NCBI GenBank assembly: GCA_017307375.1
Contig: JAFKFH010000015.1
Location: 124,001 to 188,000, forward strand
Direction of reading: 5' to 3'
DNA: 64,000 nt
Source: Alphaproteobacteria bacterium
GTDB taxonomy: Bacteria > Pseudomonadota > Alphaproteobacteria > Ferrovibrionales > Ferrovibrionaceae
Part shown: positions 1 to 7,712 of the stretch, piece by piece
Layout of the letters: each line of letters opens with the position of its first letter
How positions within the stretch are numbered: position 1 is the first letter of the stretch
Notes under the pieces: generated by a model
What the model was told of the DNA's origin: nothing
What the model saw: the letters and a program-made list of their open reading frames with translations, nothing else
Databases searched by the model: none
Translations under genes and position numbers: made by a program

Positions 1-106
1 TCGCTTTCAAACCGAACGGGCAGAGGTGCTTTGCCATGACCATGCGGTAGAGGATCGCGACAGGTTTTTCTTTCGCGTCAGCCCGTAGGTCCGTTGCGAT
101 CGTCAT
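1..106 (-). CDS. Glutaredoxin-like protein, N-terminal part (runs off window)
   Basis: The reverse strand reads 35 codons from an ATG at 106, preceded by an AAGGAAA ribosome site about 8 bases upstream. The visible protein has a short N-terminal lead and then a YRMVMAKHLCPFGLKA stretch. This matches the start of glutaredoxin domains that are fused to a MauE/DoxX-like membrane domain. The single Cys in CPFG is where the redox Cys of a glutaredoxin would sit. The rest lies outside the window, so the membrane domain is an inference from memory of the family. Such genes often lie near mercury or other metal resistance genes, which fits the metal-rich surroundings. Confidence 0.5.
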   Translation of the reverse strand, partial: MTIATDLRADAKEKPVAILYRMVMAKHLCPFGLKA

Positions 107-165
107 TGGCGATTTCCTTCTTCCTGGCCTGCCAAGCTCCGCTAGGGCCGTTCGGCATTGCCACC

Positions 166-198
166 CAAAAGTCCGCACCATCCCTAGGGAGACTTTTG
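166..198. promoter_or_regulatory. Dyad upstream of the glutaredoxin-like gene
   Basis: CAAAAGTC at 166-173 is mirrored by GACTTTTG at 191-198, a perfect 8 bp inverted repeat with a 17 bp spacer. It lies 60-90 bp upstream of the start codon at 106, a position suited to an operator. A regulator cannot be named. Confidence 0.3.
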
Positions 199-257
199 CT
201 GCTGAGGTCCGTTCCGGGCGTTACAAAATGTAATTCTGGGTGGCAGCCAAACTAAAG

Positions 258-329
258 GTGACTGCCACGATGACGGCGGCGCCGATGACGCCGGCAAGCA
301 CGGCTTCGTAGGAGCCGGTTGCCGCTCAC
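258..329 (-). pseudogene. 72 bp remnant of an MFS (ars-type) transporter gene 3' end
   Basis: These 72 bases align without gaps to 28597-28668, near the 3' end of the intact MFS exporter gene, with about 60 of 72 positions identical by hand. Nothing else of the gene is left. It lies on the same strand and next to a decayed arsN copy, so it marks the former presence of a second ars locus at the left end of the window. Confidence 0.7.
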
Positions 330-432
330 GGCGGTTTTGTGCCCCATCGAGCGCGCGAAGCCGGCATCCCGGTATTGTCCGGCATCGGCTGCGTTATGCC
401 CGTTGCCTCCGCAGCCCGCCCTGGCGGAGAAT

Positions 433-454
433 TCGCCTGAAGACAGTCAGGCGA
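433..454 (+). repeat. Conserved hairpin before arsN-like copy 1
   Basis: TCGCCTGA and TCAGGCGA form a perfect 8 bp stem around the 6-base loop AGACAG, ending 10 bases before the TTG start of the GNAT remnant. The identical stem-loop recurs at 47184-47205 before the second copy. It could be a terminator-like or leader structure. Confidence 0.6.
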
Positions 455-464
455 GGACCAGACG

Positions 465-850
465 TTGAAGATTCGCGTGGCTGAAGCGGCCGCCTGCTCG
501 GCTATGTCTACGCCAGCCCCCACCGGGCCCGTGCCGCCTATCGCTGGTCGGTCGACGTGACGGCCTATGTCGCCGAGGGCGCGCGCCGCGGCGGCGTCGG
601 CCGGGCGCTCTACGGCGCGCTGATCAAGATCCTGACCCGGCAGGGCTTCCATTCCGCCTATGCCGGTATCGCCTTGCCCAATGATGCCAGCGTGGCGCTG
701 CACGAGGCGGTGGGGTTCGAGGCGCTCGGCATCTACCGCGAGGTCGGCTTCAAGCACGGCCGCTGGCACGATGTCGGCTGGTGGCGCCGGGCGCTGGCCC
801 AGGCGGCGACGCCGAGTGAGCCGGTGAGGTTCTCCGAGCTCGATCTCTGA
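465..850 (+). pseudogene. arsN-like GNAT acetyltransferase, internally deleted copy
   Basis: The first nine codons (TTG start at 465) and the last two thirds match the gene at 47216. About 150 bases of the middle are missing, with the junction near 491. The deletion also shifts the frame, so reading from 465 meets a stop near 560. The remainder keeps the GNAT acetyl-CoA region (GARRGGVGRALYGAL) and, unlike the other copy, an intact C-terminus ending at 850. The full-length family resembles phosphinothricin or arsinothricin acetyltransferases (ArsN1), which N-acetylate arsinothricin. A short product could start at the GTG at 557, but it would lack the N-terminal half of the fold. A non-functional relic is most likely. 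Confidence 0.8.
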
Positions 851-877
851 TTCCGCAAGACATACGGATGGTGCGTC

Positions 878-1627
878 ATGCAAGAATTGTCGCGGGAAAT
901 TCCGGACGTCGAGACCGTGTTGGCGCTCGAGCCCGAGGAACTAGGTGCCAAGATCCTGTTGCTTCTCCGGCAGCGCGAGCAGCGTAATCCCAGCGCCAGA
1001 GGCCTTCATCACTGCGGAAACCTGCAGAGAGAACCATTCTCCGAAACAGGAGGGATGGTCCACTATCCCCAAAGTCATCGGGATCAGTTCATCCTCGCGT
1101 TCTCTGAGGCGTGGGCATGGCTGGAAGCTCAAGGCCTTCTCGTACCTGCGCCCGGGACGAACGGATCGAGCGGTTGCCGGGTGCTCAGCCGGCGGGCGCG
1201 GCGCTTCGAAGATGCGGCTGACTTCGCTCGATATGCCGCCGCGCGGCGACTACCACGAGACAGCCTGCACCCCGATATCGCCGCCACCGTGTGGTCCGCG
1301 TTCATCCGCGGCGAATATGATGTTGCCGTTTTCCAGGCTATGAAGGCCGTAGAGGTCGCTGTACGTGACGCGTCTGGCTTGGGTGCTAGTGCAGTCGGCG
1401 TACGCTTGGCTCGCGCGGCATTCGCGCCAAAAAATGGTCCGCTGACCGACACGACCGTCGAAGAGGGCGAGCAGGTTGCTCGGATGGAATTGTTCGCCGG
1501 CGCGATCGGATCCTACAAAAACCCTCATTCCCATCGCGACGTGCCACTCGACGACCCGGCCGAAGCGATCGAGATCGTCCTGTTGGCCAATCACCTGCTG
1601 CGGATCGTTGATGCCCGTCGACCTTGA
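878..1627 (+). CDS. TIGR02391 (Ymh) family protein
   Basis: This is a 249-residue protein. Its C-terminal part from about residue 133 reads as the TIGR02391/Ymh domain: SLHPDIAATVWSAFIRGEYD, then FQAMKAVEVAVRD, then an SYKNPHSHR segment. As I recall, Ymh proteins fall in the HEPN superfamily. The RNxxxxH-type position here is KNPHSH, so a canonical catalytic Arg is not evident. The N-terminal 130 residues are not recognised. It begins just after the arsN remnant and is the first gene of the defence block, reading away from it. Such proteins are common in defence islands, but their biochemical role is unknown. Family assignment is fairly sure, function is not. Confidence 0.7.
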   Translation: MQELSREIPDVETVLALEPEELGAKILLLLRQREQRNPSARGLHHCGNLQREPFSETGGMVHYPQSHRDQFILAFSEAWAWLEAQGLLVPAPGTNGSSGCRVLSRRARRFEDAADFARYAAARRLPRDSLHPDIAATVWSAFIRGEYDVAVFQAMKAVEVAVRDASGLGASAVGVRLARAAFAPKNGPLTDTTVEEGEQVARMELFAGAIGSYKNPHSHRDVPLDDPAEAIEIVLLANHLLRIVDARRP

Positions 1628-1684
1628 ATGCCCCCTGGGCTGGTGAACTTTCGCCGGTCCAGACGGCCACTCGGACAGGACTCC

Positions 1685-2176
1685 TCACGATCCGCTATAT
1701 CGCCGCAACCTCAGCTCCACCTCGCGCCGCGGCAGGCGGCAGCGCGGATGAGCCGCGGTCCGGGATAGACAGTCGTGAAGGGTCGGATGGTCGCAGAGTC
1801 CGGCCCGCTCAATCTGGTCGACCACCCACAGCATGCCGTGAACCTCGAGGCCTTCGCCCTCGGCGTACTCGCGCAACCCGCCGTCGCCGGTCAACAAGGT
1901 CCATCGCCGGCCGCTGGCCAGCGCGAAGGCGAAGCTGTCAGCCACGGAGAGCCTCGGATTGGCCCGAACGACCCGCGTCGCATGCGCCACTTCCGCGCCG
2001 TCGAGCGAAACCACATGAATGCCGAAGCCGCGCAGCCGATCCCCCAAGTCGCGAAGCTCCCGTTCGAACAGGAGATCGGGCACTGCGAGGTCATCACCAA
2101 TCCCGAACGCGGCCTGAAGCAAGCCGCCCCGGTCGAGATCGATGATGACCGACGTGTCCGACACCAGGAACGGCAT
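1685..2176 (-). CDS. PIN-domain RNase (putative toxin)
   Basis: This 163-residue protein has the acidic signature of PIN nucleases: Asp7 in the opening SDTSVIID strand, Glu39/Glu41, Asp80 in the ADSFAFALA helix, and Asp98 in LLTGDGGLR. PIN proteins are metal-dependent RNases and usually act as toxins of toxin-antitoxin pairs. The ATG at 2176 lies 3 bases after the stop of the XRE-ImmA/IrrE gene, so the two are translationally linked. That gene is the natural partner. The C-terminal 25 residues are basic and extend beyond the usual PIN fold. The target RNA is unknown. The pair reads away from the CBASS operon and shares an intergenic operator region with it. Confidence 0.8.
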   Translation of the reverse strand: MPFLVSDTSVIIDLDRGGLLQAAFGIGDDLAVPDLLFERELRDLGDRLRGFGIHVVSLDGAEVAHATRVVRANPRLSVADSFAFALASGRRWTLLTGDGGLREYAEGEGLEVHGMLWVVDQIERAGLCDHPTLHDCLSRTAAHPRCRLPRREVELRLRRYSGS

Positions 2177-2179
2177 GTG

Positions 2180-3253
2180 CTACATCGCGTTCTCGAGCTG
2201 CTTATCGAGATCAGCGAGGGAAATTCCCAACATCTCGGATGCTCGGCTTTCCCCGATCACGCCTTCAGCCAGGGCGCGGTAGCATAGCCGCTCGAAACGC
2301 TTTGGCTCCTCGTAGTCGGGGGAGATGCACTCCGGTTCCGCGTAGGGGTAAGTACGCCAGCCACGCGCGGAAAACAGGCGGAAGAGAGACGAGAACGCTT
2401 TCTGGTCGAGAATGCCCAGATCGCGGCATCGGAAGGCGATGGCTTGCACGCTGACGCCGAAGCGTTTCTTCAGGGCGACCAGTTCCCCCAGGCTGATGGA
2501 CGATCGGGAGGTCCCCACTTCGGTATGCATGACGTCGGCCGGCATCAGCAGGGCACCGGCAAAGCGGTGAGCCGCCTTCTCCTCGTCCAACCCAGGTACA
2601 ACAGCCATCACCATGTGGCCCAGTTCGTGGGCAAGAGTGAAGCGTTTGCGCTCGGCCCAGGCTATGCGGCGCACCACGATCACCCGGGCCGCATCCCGGC
2701 CCTTGCGCGTGACGCAGGCGGCGAGTCCATCGATATCGTCGAGATCGATGGACAACACTTTGATGCCGCGCTCTTCCAGAAGTTCGGCAAATTTTGGGAT
2801 GGGGTCGTAGCCTAGTCCCCACGCCTCACGCACCGATCGCGCGGCATCTTCGGCATCGCGGAAATCCTTCACGGGATATGGCGCATTCCGTGGCCGATCC
2901 CATTCGATGCTTTTGAGCCCGAGCAACTCCTCGATCGCAAGATATCGCTCGAGGAGCTGCAAGGTCCGGGCTTCGATCGTCGCCTCCTCCTTGGCGCTAC
3001 GCTTCTTGCGGAAGTCGACTCCTTCCAGCGTCAACTCCTCGTCGCTCAAAAGGTAGCTCTCGCTGACACCCAGTGCCGTCGCCAGCGCCATCAGGGCGCG
3101 GGACCCCGGCATGTCTTCGTTTCGCTCGTACTTGCCGATCGCCTGGGCGCTGACGACGTTGCCCATGCGTTCGGCCAGATCACGCAGCGATAGCCCGCTG
3201 GACGAGCGTGCAAGCTTCAGCCTCGTGCCGATCATAGCCTTCCAACCTTTCAC
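2180..3253 (-). CDS. XRE-type HTH regulator fused to ImmA/IrrE metallopeptidase
   Basis: Residues 8-65 form an XRE helix-turn-helix (LSLRDLAERMG, SAQAIGKYERN). Residues 145-260 form an ImmA/IrrE (COG2856) zinc peptidase domain with HELGH at 209-213 inside FTLAHELGHMVM. Proteins of this layout act as antitoxins or as cleavable-repressor regulators of mobile elements and defence genes. It is cotranscribed with the PIN gene. It diverges from the CBASS CD-NTase gene 130 bp away, with a perfect 11 bp inverted repeat in the gap. In some CBASS loci separate HTH (CapH) and peptidase (CapP) proteins control expression. This fusion could do both jobs, but that is inference. The start is GTG at 3253 or ATG at 3235; the second keeps the whole HTH. 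Confidence 0.85.
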   Translation of the reverse strand: MKGWKAMIGTRLKLARSSSGLSLRDLAERMGNVVSAQAIGKYERNEDMPGSRALMALATALGVSESYLLSDEELTLEGVDFRKKRSAKEEATIEARTLQLLERYLAIEELLGLKSIEWDRPRNAPYPVKDFRDAEDAARSVREAWGLGYDPIPKFAELLEERGIKVLSIDLDDIDGLAACVTRKGRDAARVIVVRRIAWAERKRFTLAHELGHMVMAVVPGLDEEKAAHRFAGALLMPADVMHTEVGTSRSSISLGELVALKKRFGVSVQAIAFRCRDLGILDQKAFSSLFRLFSARGWRTYPYAEPECISPDYEEPKRFERLCYRALAEGVIGESRASEMLGISLADLDKQLENAM

Positions 3254-3260
3254 TCCCTCA

Positions 3261-3372
3261 GTTTACAAAATCAGATGTTTTATCTATTTTGTAAACCGAC
3301 ACCCCCTTGAAAAACCGTAGCGATGACACAATGTCCGCCGCCATCGTGACTTTGGAACGCAAATTTGTAAAC
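3261..3372. promoter_or_regulatory. Palindromic operator between XRE-ImmA/IrrE and CBASS
   Basis: GTTTACAAAAT (3261-3271) and ATTTTGTAAAC (3286-3296) are perfect inverted repeats separated by 14 AT-rich bases. A third half site, ATTTGTAAAC, lies at 3363-3372, only 11 bases before the CD-NTase start codon. The placement between two divergent units suggests binding by the XRE domain, controlling the TA-like pair (full dyad) and perhaps CBASS (extra half site). Confidence 0.7.
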
Positions 3373-3383
3373 CGGAGTTTCAT

Positions 3384-4631
3384 ATGAACTCGATCTATCG
3401 GGGCGACCATCGCCCGCCCGACCCGTTCGGCGACCCGCTCGACGCAATCTTGGCCGAGATCGCGATCAACCTGCAGTTGCCGCCGGGGTTGCATGGCTCG
3501 GCAACATCGCGATTTCTGGCCGTCTGCAGGTACATCGAGCGGCCGGGCAGCCCGCTCGAGGGCCGCGTGGCGTGCTTCTACCCGCAAGGCTCGATGGCGA
3601 TCGACGCGACGATTTCGACGCGCGGCACAGACGACGAATACGACCTCGACGCGGTTGCGGAAATCATCGGCGGCAACGAGACGCCCGAGCAGCTGCTCGA
3701 TCTGCTCGAGAAGGCGCTGCGCAACTACCCTGTCTCGCGCATCGAGCGCAAGACCAGGTGCATCACGCTCTATTACGCCGACGGCATGCACATCGACGTG
3801 ACGCCGGCGCGCCGGCTGGCGCCGAAGGAGAAGGAAAGCGAAATCCCCCATGCCAAGCAGGGCCGGCCTGCCGAGCATCGCTACGTGCCGATGAACGCCT
3901 TCGCCTTCTGCCGTTGGTACAACGAGCGGACGCCCGTCGAGGATCATTTCGCCAAGGTGCTCAACAAGCGGTTGTACGAACAGCACGGCGTGGTCTTCGC
4001 CGAGGCCGACATCGAAGATGTGCCCGATCAGACGCCCCTGATCATCAAGAGCGTGACCACCGTGGCGCTGCAGCTGATCAAGCGGCATCGCAACATCCTC
4101 TATATCGACGAGGCTGGCCGGATGCCGCCGTCTGTGGTCCTGTCCTGCCATGCTGGCCACGCGGCTGTGCGCGGTATCGGTCTCGCCGACATGGTGATCC
4201 GGCAGGCTCGCTGGACCGAGCGTGCGATCAAGCAGGCCGCCGCGGCCAGGCGGCTGCTCGACGTCCGCAATCCCGAATATACCGATGAACGCTTCACCGA
4301 CCGGTGGCCCGAAACCCAGGAGCAACAGCGCGTCTATGCCGATGAGCTCGGGGTTCTGGCCAACGGGCTACAGGCGGCGCGCGAGAAGGGCGCGCAGCTT
4401 GAGGACCTGCAGGCCTGGTTGCGCGAGAAATTCGGACAGCGCGTGGTGACGCGCTCGGTCGAATCGTTCAATGCGTGGCTCGGAAAGCAGGTCCAGGACC
4501 GGGGCCACGGCTATACCCGGTCAGGCGGCCTCTATGTCCCGGCCGCGCCCGCGATCATTACCGGTGCCGGCGCCAGCCAGCTCGCGCCGGTGGCGGCGCG
4601 GGCGCACACCAACATGGGCGAACGGCGCTGA
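3384..4631 (+). CDS. CBASS CD-NTase (cGAS/DncV-like nucleotidyltransferase)
   Basis: This 415-residue nucleotidyltransferase makes a cyclic oligonucleotide signal on phage infection. The catalytic fold is clear: the GS motif at residues 69-70 (YPQGSMAID), the DxD pair at Asp87/Asp89 (DEYDLDAV), and the third acidic residue Asp138 in HIDVTPARR. The C-terminal 150 residues are the helical CD-NTase cap and end in a flexible Ala/Gly-rich tail. In type II CBASS the extreme C-terminus is the site of ubiquitin-like conjugation by the E2-type partner. It is the first gene of a tight three-gene operon with an E2-like protein and an HNH-SAVED effector. The clade, and hence the exact nucleotide product, cannot be told by eye. 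Confidence 0.9.
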   Translation: MNSIYRGDHRPPDPFGDPLDAILAEIAINLQLPPGLHGSATSRFLAVCRYIERPGSPLEGRVACFYPQGSMAIDATISTRGTDDEYDLDAVAEIIGGNETPEQLLDLLEKALRNYPVSRIERKTRCITLYYADGMHIDVTPARRLAPKEKESEIPHAKQGRPAEHRYVPMNAFAFCRWYNERTPVEDHFAKVLNKRLYEQHGVVFAEADIEDVPDQTPLIIKSVTTVALQLIKRHRNILYIDEAGRMPPSVVLSCHAGHAAVRGIGLADMVIRQARWTERAIKQAAAARRLLDVRNPEYTDERFTDRWPETQEQQRVYADELGVLANGLQAAREKGAQLEDLQAWLREKFGQRVVTRSVESFNAWLGKQVQDRGHGYTRSGGLYVPAAPAIITGAGASQLAPVAARAHTNMGERR

Positions 4632-4636
4632 CGACG

Positions 4637-5086
4637 GTGCTGACGATCGATAGCCAGATTGGTCGGATGCAAGAGGTCTGGCCTGAACTGCGCCTGTGCG
4701 CGCACGACGGGCGGGCGGCACTTTGGCGTGGCCCGCTCCGCCCGCTTCTGCAGACTTACACGGTCCAGATCGCCTATAGAACGCCTCTCGTCGCCGAGCT
4801 GTTGGATCCGTGCCGGTTTCAGCCTCGGGTTTCGATCCTGACGCCTCCGCTGCGTCGGCGACCTGGCGACCCCGAAGGGCAGTTGCCGCATGTCTACTAC
4901 GACCCCGACGGAAACGTGACCCTGTGCCTGCTTGATCCGGAAGCAGGCGACTGGTCACTGGCCGACATGCTTGCAGAGACGACGGTGCCCTGGACCATCG
5001 AGTGGCTGGCAGCCTACGAGGGCTGGCGCGCGACGGGTAAATGGACGGCGAGTGGGCGTCACGTGGAGGCAGCGCACCATGTCTAA
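4637..5086 (+). CDS. Stand-alone CBASS E2-like conjugation protein
   Basis: This protein of about 149 residues matches prokaryotic E2-like proteins of CBASS. It has [12 protein letters not shown], then VTLCLLDP with the presumed catalytic Cys97, then [19 protein letters not shown], the C-terminal helix typical of the family. The usual GGG before the last His is replaced by ASGRH. No E1 (ThiF) or JAB partner is present, so this is the type II-short layout, where the E2 alone primes the CD-NTase by linking to its C-terminus. No ATG is close to the upstream stop. I chose the GTG at 4637, five bases after the CD-NTase stop; ATG 4667 is the alternative. It overlaps the effector start by 8 bases. 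Confidence 0.8.
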   Translation: MLTIDSQIGRMQEVWPELRLCAHDGRAALWRGPLRPLLQTYTVQIAYRTPLVAELLDPCRFQPRVSILTPPLRRRPGDPEGQLPHVYYDPDGNVTLCLLDPEAGDWSLADMLAETTVPWTIEWLAAYEGWRATGKWTASGRHVEAAHHV

Positions 5087-6212
5087 ATCGAGCATACCGC
5101 AAAAATTACAGTCCGCGATCTGGGCGAAGGCCGGCGGACGCTGCGAGTATCGTGGCTGCAACTCTGACCTGGTCGGTGATCTGATAGCCGGGCGCGAGGA
5201 CGGTCTCTACGGCTTCATCGCCCATATCGTCGCCGATCAACCCGGCGGACCGCGTGGTGATCCGGTGCGGTCGAAGCTGCTTGCGCGCAACCTCGGCAAC
5301 TTGATGCTGATGTGCGGTCGTCATCACAAGCTGATCGACCTCGACGCCGTGGATGACCATCCCGAGGATCTCCTATTGGGGATGAAGGCCGATCATGAGG
5401 CACGGATCGCACTTCTCTCAGGTATCGACGAGGATCGCGCTTCCCACGTGATTCGTTTCGGCGCCGGTATCGGCCAGCACGAGGCGCTGGTTTCCACTCA
5501 GGCGATATTCTCGGCGATGCCGCCCGATCGGCACCCTGCTTCTGCCCAGACCATCGATCTCGAATTGCTCAATTTCGCCTGGCGCGATAACGAAGAAGGT
5601 TACTGGCGGCTGCAGGCCGAGAACCTTCGCCGCTTGTTTGCGGATAGGGTCAGGGGGCGCGTCGAGCGTCAGGAAATCCGGCACCTGAGTGTCTTCGCGT
5701 TGGCACCACAACCGCTCCTCATCGAGCTGGGTCGGCTTCTGTGCGATATCGTGCCGGTGACGGTCCATCAGCGTCATCGTGAACCGACGACCTGGCGCTG
5801 GGCGCGGGATCGCGCACCTATTTCCTATCACGTGAGCGAACCATCGCCCGGCCGGTCGGGCCCGGTTGCCCTGAAGCTTGCCGTAAGCGCAAACGTCAAG
5901 GACGAACGCCTGGAAGCGGTGCTCGGGCCAGACACCGCAATCTGGTCGCTGACGGTCGACAACGCACACAACGATATCGTCCGCTGCCCTGAAGATCAGG
6001 CGGAATACCGTCGTCTTCTGCGGATGCTGTACGATCGCATCAAGGCGCACCACGGCGAGAAGGCTACGATCAACGTATTCCCCGCGTTGCCCAATTCGCT
6101 AGCCGTGGAGACCGGCCGCGTATGGATGCCCAAGGCCGATTTGTCGCTGCGCGTCTACGACCAGCAAGGTGACCGGGGTTTTGTCGAAACCTTGACCGTC
6201 AGCAGGGCGTAG
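5079..6212 (+). CDS. CBASS effector, HNH endonuclease-SAVED (Cap5-like)
   Basis: This is a 377-residue effector. Residues 1-100 form an HNH nuclease: Cys22 and Cys27 (RCEYRGC), His49 in FIAHIVAD, Asn71/Asn74, Cys79, His82/83 in [12 protein letters not shown]. Residues from about 170 form a SAVED sensor domain ([19 protein letters not shown], then [12 protein letters not shown], ending [22 protein letters not shown]). In Cap5 proteins, cyclic dinucleotide binding to SAVED drives tetramerisation and indiscriminate DNA cleavage, killing the infected cell. ATG 5079 overlaps the E2 stop, showing translational coupling. It is the last gene of the CBASS operon and ends five bases before the convergent truncated integrase. 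Confidence 0.9.
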   Translation: MSKSSIPQKLQSAIWAKAGGRCEYRGCNSDLVGDLIAGREDGLYGFIAHIVADQPGGPRGDPVRSKLLARNLGNLMLMCGRHHKLIDLDAVDDHPEDLLLGMKADHEARIALLSGIDEDRASHVIRFGAGIGQHEALVSTQAIFSAMPPDRHPASAQTIDLELLNFAWRDNEEGYWRLQAENLRRLFADRVRGRVERQEIRHLSVFALAPQPLLIELGRLLCDIVPVTVHQRHREPTTWRWARDRAPISYHVSEPSPGRSGPVALKLAVSANVKDERLEAVLGPDTAIWSLTVDNAHNDIVRCPEDQAEYRRLLRMLYDRIKAHHGEKATINVFPALPNSLAVETGRVWMPKADLSLRVYDQQGDRGFVETLTVSRA

Positions 6213-6216
6213 AACA

Positions 6217-7057
6217 TCACAGCCCGGCGGCCTTACTCAGATTGACCCGGAATCGGCCTCGCCGACGCTGATAGCGCCTAGTCATCTCGGCCGACGCATG
6301 CCCCATCTGTTTCTGGGCATAACGTTCGTCAATATCTGACGACGCAAAGCCAGCGCGTAGCGAATGACCGGCAAACATCGCGGACCGCTCCCCCTCCGGC
6401 GCGTCGGAGCGGACGCCGGCGGCCAGCGCCGTGCGCTTCACCAGGCGGGCGACATGGCGTCCGCTCAGGCGGTCGGGCAAGGCGCGGCTGCCGTCCTGCG
6501 ATATTCTCCGATACACCGGACCGTGGGCGATCCGGCCGAGATGCATCCAGGTTTCCAGCGCCCGGACGGGGCAGCTCAGCTCGCTCGAGCCGCGACCGAT
6601 CTCGACCTCGCGCCAGCGTTCGCCCTTGCCCTTGATGGTGAGGATCACGCCTTCGTCCAGAAGCGTCAGCCAGCCGATACCCTCTTCGGTCTCGCCGCGG
6701 CCGACATCCAGCCCGACGATTTCGCCCCGGCGTAGGCCGCCGGCGTAGCCGAGCAGGAGGATGCTTCGATCGCGCAAGCCGCGGAGATCGCGGCCGTCGA
6801 TCTCGGCCATGCGGATGACATCTTCTGCCAAGACTGCCTCCTTGCCCCGGGGCGGGCGCGCATAGGTGCGGCGAATGCCGGCGAGGACTTGCCCGATGTG
6901 AGGATCGCGCCGGTCGAGTGCCAGGCCGCGCTGGGCGTAGTTCCAGCTCAACCCCGCCAGGCGACGCTCGAGCGTCCCGACCGAGACCTGCTGCCCCGAT
7001 CGCCCGGTGGCGCAGGCCGTCAGGTAGAGGCCGATCGTCGCCGGCGACGGCGGCTGT
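6217..7057 (-). pseudogene. Tyrosine recombinase, 5'-truncated copy
   Basis: The protein encoded here matches the C-terminal three quarters of the intact integrase at 50331-51350 almost residue for residue. It keeps the catalytic set: Arg in GGLRRGEI, HSLRAG, and GHASAEMTRRY with the Tyr nucleophile. Homology continues upstream of the first possible start (TTG 6951) to about 7057. There it stops abruptly in AT-richer sequence with an in-frame TGA. The N-terminal SAM-like DNA-binding domain is therefore lost. It closes the defence block that starts at the arsN remnant, mirroring the order around the intact copy. A shortened catalytic-domain protein from TTG 6951 is possible but unlikely to recombine. 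Confidence 0.85.
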
Positions 7058-7194
7058 CGGTTTCAGTTCAAAACTTCAAAACTTCGGCCTTCACTAACGA
7101 ACTTCAAATTTCGAACCGATAAACCCCTGAGGACACGTGGGGATTGGCGAACGCAGCAGCCGGTCTTTCACCAAGAAATTTCAATTCCATGGCA

Positions 7195-7448
7195 TTATTT
7201 GAACTCGATCGGCTCTGCCGACCTCTTGTCCATCGGCTGCGCGATGCTCTTGATGTCGTCGTCAGTTATCCCAGCGGCGCGACAAGTTCGGCCAAGGCGG
7301 TGCCCAACCGCGGCCGTGTCGGCGGACGCACGGTGGCTGCGAGAATTTCTCTGATTTCGGCCTCGGTGCTCCGGCCATTCGTGGCTGCACGTGCACGGAG
7401 TGCGCGGTGCACGTCGTGGGGCAGTTTTCTCACGATGATCGTCGCCAT
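7195..7448 (-). pseudogene. FitA-like ribbon-helix-helix antitoxin, frameshifted, toxin missing
   Basis: The reading frame from ATG 7448 gives the typical FitA/StbC start (MATIIVRKLPHDVHRALR, then GRSTEAEIREIL), a ribbon-helix-helix DNA-binding antitoxin. It stops early at 7266. Adding one base near 7269 restores the usual acidic tail, ending in AEPIEFK at 7195. No VapC/FitB PIN toxin follows; the sequence beyond 7195 is unrelated. This is a decayed antitoxin gene without its toxin, or an orphan truncated RHH protein of 60 residues. Confidence 0.65.
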
Positions 7449-7712
7449 GCCTTTGCTTCTTTCATGATGAGCAATGCCGCCGCTTTAGCTTACGGCTCGC
7501 ACCGAGCGAGGTCGAGAATACTGCAGGGCTGACGATACCGGCCGGCCGGCGGCCCGTTGTTGAAGTCCGTCGGCATTTGACAGTTCGGCCAACTTTCAGG
7601 CATATCTCAGCCCGCAAGAAGGACCCGGCTACCCGACAATTCAAGCCTGCCCGCCTGCCGTCAACGGCGGCGCTTCATCTTGCTCATCCAAAATTCGAAC
7701 CGAGGCTGTGCC
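7449..7712. other. Intergenic stretch, no gene seen
   Basis: No convincing coding region, repeat or RNA was found between the antitoxin relic and the next gene. A GAGG ribosome site lies just before ATG 7713. Confidence 0.5.

Noticed and set aside
1685-3253. Calling the PIN and XRE-ImmA/IrrE genes part of CBASS itself
   Set aside because: They are on the opposite strand and this pair occurs as an independent toxin-antitoxin type. The link to CBASS is kept as a hypothesis only.
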